From: Adiantum capillus-veneris | Lineage: Eukaryota; Streptophyta; Polypodiopsida; Polypodiales; Pteridaceae | Direction of reading: 5' to 3' | Assembly (NCBI GenBank): GCA_014529385.2 | Contig: CM043967.1 | Coordinates: 9,253,501 to 9,311,500 of the forward strand | Length of the DNA: 58,000 bases | Shown: one piece after another, positions 53,728-58,000 of the stretch | Position numbering within the stretch: the first letter of the stretch is position 1 | Layout of the letters: every line of letters starts with the position of its first letter | Made by a program: the position numbers and the translations under genes | The notes under the pieces: generated by a model | What the model saw: only the letters and a program-made list of their open reading frames with translations | What the model was told of the DNA's origin: nothing | Databases searched by the model: none

Positions 53728-54255
53728 TTGGCAAGCAAGTTAAATCTACACAAAGCAGGGATTATGGGAGAAGAGAAGAGGGGAAATGCTACCACGTGGA
53801 TGAGCATCTTCTGCAATCTTAGCTCTTGTAGCCATGGATCACTCCCAAGCCTCTACAATGAAGAAGAGGTTAGACAGAGAGGAAGAAGAGTGACATCGTA
53901 GTTGTAGTCTATGAGATTGGAGTGCTCCTAGGTAGCAAACGAGACATGTTAGCACGATTGGCCATTCTCCCAATCTTGCAATTCAGAGCAGTTGGCAAGC
54001 AAGTTAAATCTACACAAAGCAGGGATTATGGGAGAAGAGAAGAGGGGAAATTCTACCACGTGGATGAGCATCTTTTGCGATCTTAGCTCTTGTAGCCATG
54101 GATCACTCCCAAGCCTCTACAATGAAGAAGAGGTTAGATAGAGAGGAAGAAGAGTGACATCATAGTTGTAGTCTATGAGATTGGAGTGCTCCTAGGTAGC
54201 AAACGAGACATGTTACCACGATTGGCCATTCTCCCAATCTTGCAATTCAGAGCAG
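53728..54255. repeat. 264-bp tandem duplication
   Basis: Copies 53728-53991 and 53992-54255, both starting TTGGCAAGCAAGTTAAATC and ending TTCAGAGCAG, have identical length and differ at only a handful of bases. No gene is recognised inside. Confidence 0.95.
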
Positions 54256-55084
<829 letters not shown>

Positions 55085-55379
55085 TGAGCAGGCCGACACC
55101 ACCCTATCTCCTCCATAAGCGGTCATTTTTGCATGCTTTCTTGGCAAAACTCTCCTCATCTGTTCCACGACTCACATGCAAGCCTTGCTAAGAACAGACT
55201 ACATCCTAGCTTTTCCCAAAATAATTTCGATACCAATGTGAGACCAAGGTGTATCAAACATGTCTCACCTCCCAGTCTCTTGTCCTTTTATAAGCAAATC
55301 CTTGAGCTCGGTTCAAGCTCACCCCTGCTGGTCTCTAGACCCTTGGCCTGACAACTACCCTGTGATAATGTCAATTTTG

Positions 55380-56161
55380 TGGTCCTTAGGACGTGAAGGT
55401 GGAGTTCTAGGAGGAAACTTAAACTATGAGAGGAAGACGTCGTGTGAAGATTGATGTGGAGTTTCAATTTTAGCAAAGAGTTCATTTACATGAACTAGGT
55501 ATGATTTATGGTCTTTAGGACGTGAAGGTGGAATTCTAGGAGGCAAATCACACACATGCGCTCGGCATCGACATGAGTATTGACATTGGCATCAGCTTTG
55601 GGTGCATCCACAAAGGTAACAAAATACTGCTTTCCCCCTAGAGATAGCCCTAGCATTTGACATACATTGGAATGTACCAACAAAAAGAGAAGCTTACAAT
55701 GAAAGAGATTTCTTGTGAGGAGTTTGATGCCATAGATACAATGATCACAATGGTCAAAATTAGCATACCTCAAACACCGTAAATACCCCAAACAAGAAGT
55801 CACCTTCATTTCGGGTTGACTCATGTGTTCCAACCTACCATGCCACAAGGAAACACTTGGATGCTCAGTTATGGTGACTGCACGGTTCCAATAGATACAT
55901 GAAGTGGATACATAGTGACACTTTTAGGACCTCTAACAATGATCCTAGATCCTTTGCTGATTTTCCACCTACTATCCTAAAGGTAGTGTGATAGCCATCA
56001 GCATCCAGCCGCCATGTGCTTATCAGGCTCTTCTTAAGCTCAGGTAAATGCCTCATGCTGCAATGTGAAATTTGATCCATGCTACAAGGACATATACATC
56101 CTACCTTATTGAAAGTGATGCAGTTTGCTATGGTTATCGCTTTACTGGGACTTCCCTTCAA
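55380..56161 (-). pseudogene. Ty1/copia fossil: protease end, pre-integrase and integrase start
   Basis: On the minus strand the frame from 56161 gives RHLPELKKSLISTWRLDADGYHTTF, typical of the end of the copia protease region. The frame from 55848 gives WHGRLEHMSQPEMK (the gag-pre-integrase W-H-x-R-L-x-H motif), CDHCIYG, FHCKLLF, VHSNVCQM and GGKQYFVTFVD, the start of the copia integrase. Frames are broken, and RT and LTRs are not found nearby. A short segment coding LLE(F/L)HLHVL occurs twice (near 55389 and 55518). Confidence 0.75.
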
Positions 56162-56251
56162 TAATTTGTTCTATCAATGCCTACTTATCTTTATTCTTCT
56201 CCTAGAGTTTCGTGGGTGTACGTACCCTCTCGCTTTTGTCTTGTTGTCCCT

Positions 56252-56288
<37 letters not shown>

Positions 56289-58000
56289 TTTTAATTTGAT
56301 GTTCTACATGGTGATTTCATTCATAAGATTCTTCCAAATTATGGAAAATCTCTTTTTAAGAAAGGAGGTTTTCCAAACTTGTGAATCTCCTTAATCTTGC
56401 AGAGTGGTTAATAGAAAACGCATCCAAAAGATTTATTTTCTATCTCTTGTTTTTTCAGTTTTGATATGTCGCTCTCTCTCTTGCATTGTTATATGGATGT
56501 TTTTTGGGGATTACTGCCTGATGAACAGGGTTATGAGAGACTGATTTTGATGAAGGCATCTAATGCATGGTAGTAGGTGTATTTGATATGGGAGGCAATT
56601 TTGTTGCACTTTTGCTCATGCAGTTTTGTTCATCAAATCCACAATCAAAGAGCCCATTTGGAAGGTACTTACATATAATGGGTAGGTTGACTGACAAAAA
56701 TCCTCAGTGTTGAACAATTTGGTTTGCCTAAAAATCCAAAGTGACGGGCTACACAAGATCCATATATTGCTACTTTGAATATCAAACATCATTTTTTGAG
56801 ATGTTGAAAATGAATAGGCGATGATTTCTTAGAAGAGTTGGTATCCTCTCTATCTCAACTCCACTCGACAACCACTATTTTGTTACCCAATGTCCCGAAG
56901 AAAACTATTGAGGAGTGAGTCCTAGCAAGTAGACAAATTGATGCAAATGACTCCAGGTCTTGTTTTTGTTTGAGCAGTAGCTAGTAAGCAAACAAGGTTA
57001 CGTGACTCAGCACGTTATCCCATCTAAGCAAGCATCAATATGGCTTTGTCTTTCATGAGCATTTAGGGTGGACCATAGAGATCTGAGAGCGGAACCACTA
57101 AAAGACTTCCAAGAAACTCCTCAAATCCATTGACTACAAGTCGTTGGGAAGCAGCTCTAATGGATTTCCTTCAAGCCTGTTATGGATTTGTTTCCCCTTG
57201 TCAGCTGCTTTAATCATAGCACATGATTTCAAGATGCATATGAAGGTTACTGCATTTGGATGATGCCCTCACACTTCATCTCATTAAAGCAGTTCAATGT
57301 TTGAGTGATATGAGCTGCTTGTGCATATGCTACATACAAAGCACTCCAAGAGATGACATCCTAAAAAGGTAACACATTGAGCACTTGGCAGGCCTTGAAA
57401 AAACATCACACTTGGCATACATGCTCAATAGAGTGGTGCACAATACAATTTCTTTTTGCAAAAATCAGTGCCCTACAATCTCATTATAAATTTGCTTCTC
57501 TTTGTTCGCTGCAGTATTCCCAGAGCGCTACAAGTTCAATATGGATTGTGAGCACACTATATGCATAGCACGCATCATTTGCTATCATTCATGGAGTTGG
57601 AAAGAGGTACCATTTTCTTGTGAAGAGGAAGGGTGGTGGTTATAATCTTGTCCAGTAATTCAAGAGACAAAGAAATTTGTAGAAATACGCACTTGGATGC
57701 ACGCATGCATGCTCGTGCTCATGCTAGTCATAATGGGTGGGATATCTGCAAGGGCCAGGGCTCACACTCGAGTGCTAAGTCACATACAACTATTCTCTTT
57801 AATTTTTTAGGTAGACATGGAACTTTGTATTATAGCTCGGTGTTTTTAATGATTTTGGTTGGGAATTTCTTTACGTCTTCATTTAGCTTGTTTGGCCTCA
57901 TCCTACTTTGTCGTCACTAATTACCTTTGGCTCCTGGCCAACAATTATGTGGGTAGCTCTCACCACTCTATTCTAGGTTTTAGAAGGTGTTGTGAGTTTC
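56162..58000. other. No gene recognised; one poly-G tract
   Basis: Contains a 32-base G run (56254-56285). The remainder is AT-richer DNA with only short frames and no supported feature. Confidence 0.4.

Overview
The window looks like nuclear DNA from a land plant with a large, retrotransposon-filled genome. No bacterial operon, rRNA, tRNA or CRISPR signal was seen. The plant assignment rests on a plant-type AGC VIII (PVPK1/D6PK/KIPK-like) protein kinase exon, on chromodomain-bearing Ty3/gypsy (chromovirus-like) elements with initiator-Met tRNA primer sites, and on AAACCCTAA telo-box motifs. A fern or other seed-free plant is a guess from the repeat load; the sequence does not prove it.

Positions 1-16988: a decayed Ty3 element G (1-4274) is split by a reverse-oriented solo LTR (40-1515). 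Low-information DNA with GA/CT microsatellites follows (4275-6844). Next come a short non-coding LTR element H (6845-9932), a LINE reverse-transcriptase fossil (9933-10950), a possible small solo LTR (11019-11253), and a gag-only LTR element F (11971-16988) whose 5' LTR is cut short.

Positions 16989-47145: a nested stack with precise target-site duplications (TSDs). The host is element E, of which only the end of pol, the 3' leader and a split 3' LTR survive. Element C (17463-36660, TSD CTAGC) sits in the E pol tail. Inside C are element D, a chromovirus (20197-26451, TSD GAAGG), and element B, a reverse-oriented element with gag and protease but no RT, RNase H or integrase (28891-34725, TSD TACGG). 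Element A, a full-length Ty3 element (37341-46603, TSD GCCTT), sits in the E 3' LTR. The inferred order is E first, then C, A and probably F, then D and B inside C. All pol genes carry frameshifts or stops; the A gag is the longest open frame.

Positions 47146-58000: the only host-gene signal is a minus-strand kinase exon (49321-50042) that breaks off at a good splice donor before the catalytic loop. No matching downstream exon is in the window. So either the gene is truncated, or the whole retrotransposon stack lies in a very large intron. Around it are a probable LINE 3' end with a poly-A tail, a MITE candidate with TTA duplications, a 264-bp tandem duplication, a Ty1/copia integrase fossil, four long poly-G tracts and several long microsatellites.

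Across the LTRs of A, C, E, G and the solo LTR, one short block after the poly-A signal (AAATACCGAAAGGGGCGCC) stays nearly unchanged while the rest of the LTR has diverged. It is the best candidate here for an undescribed functional sequence.
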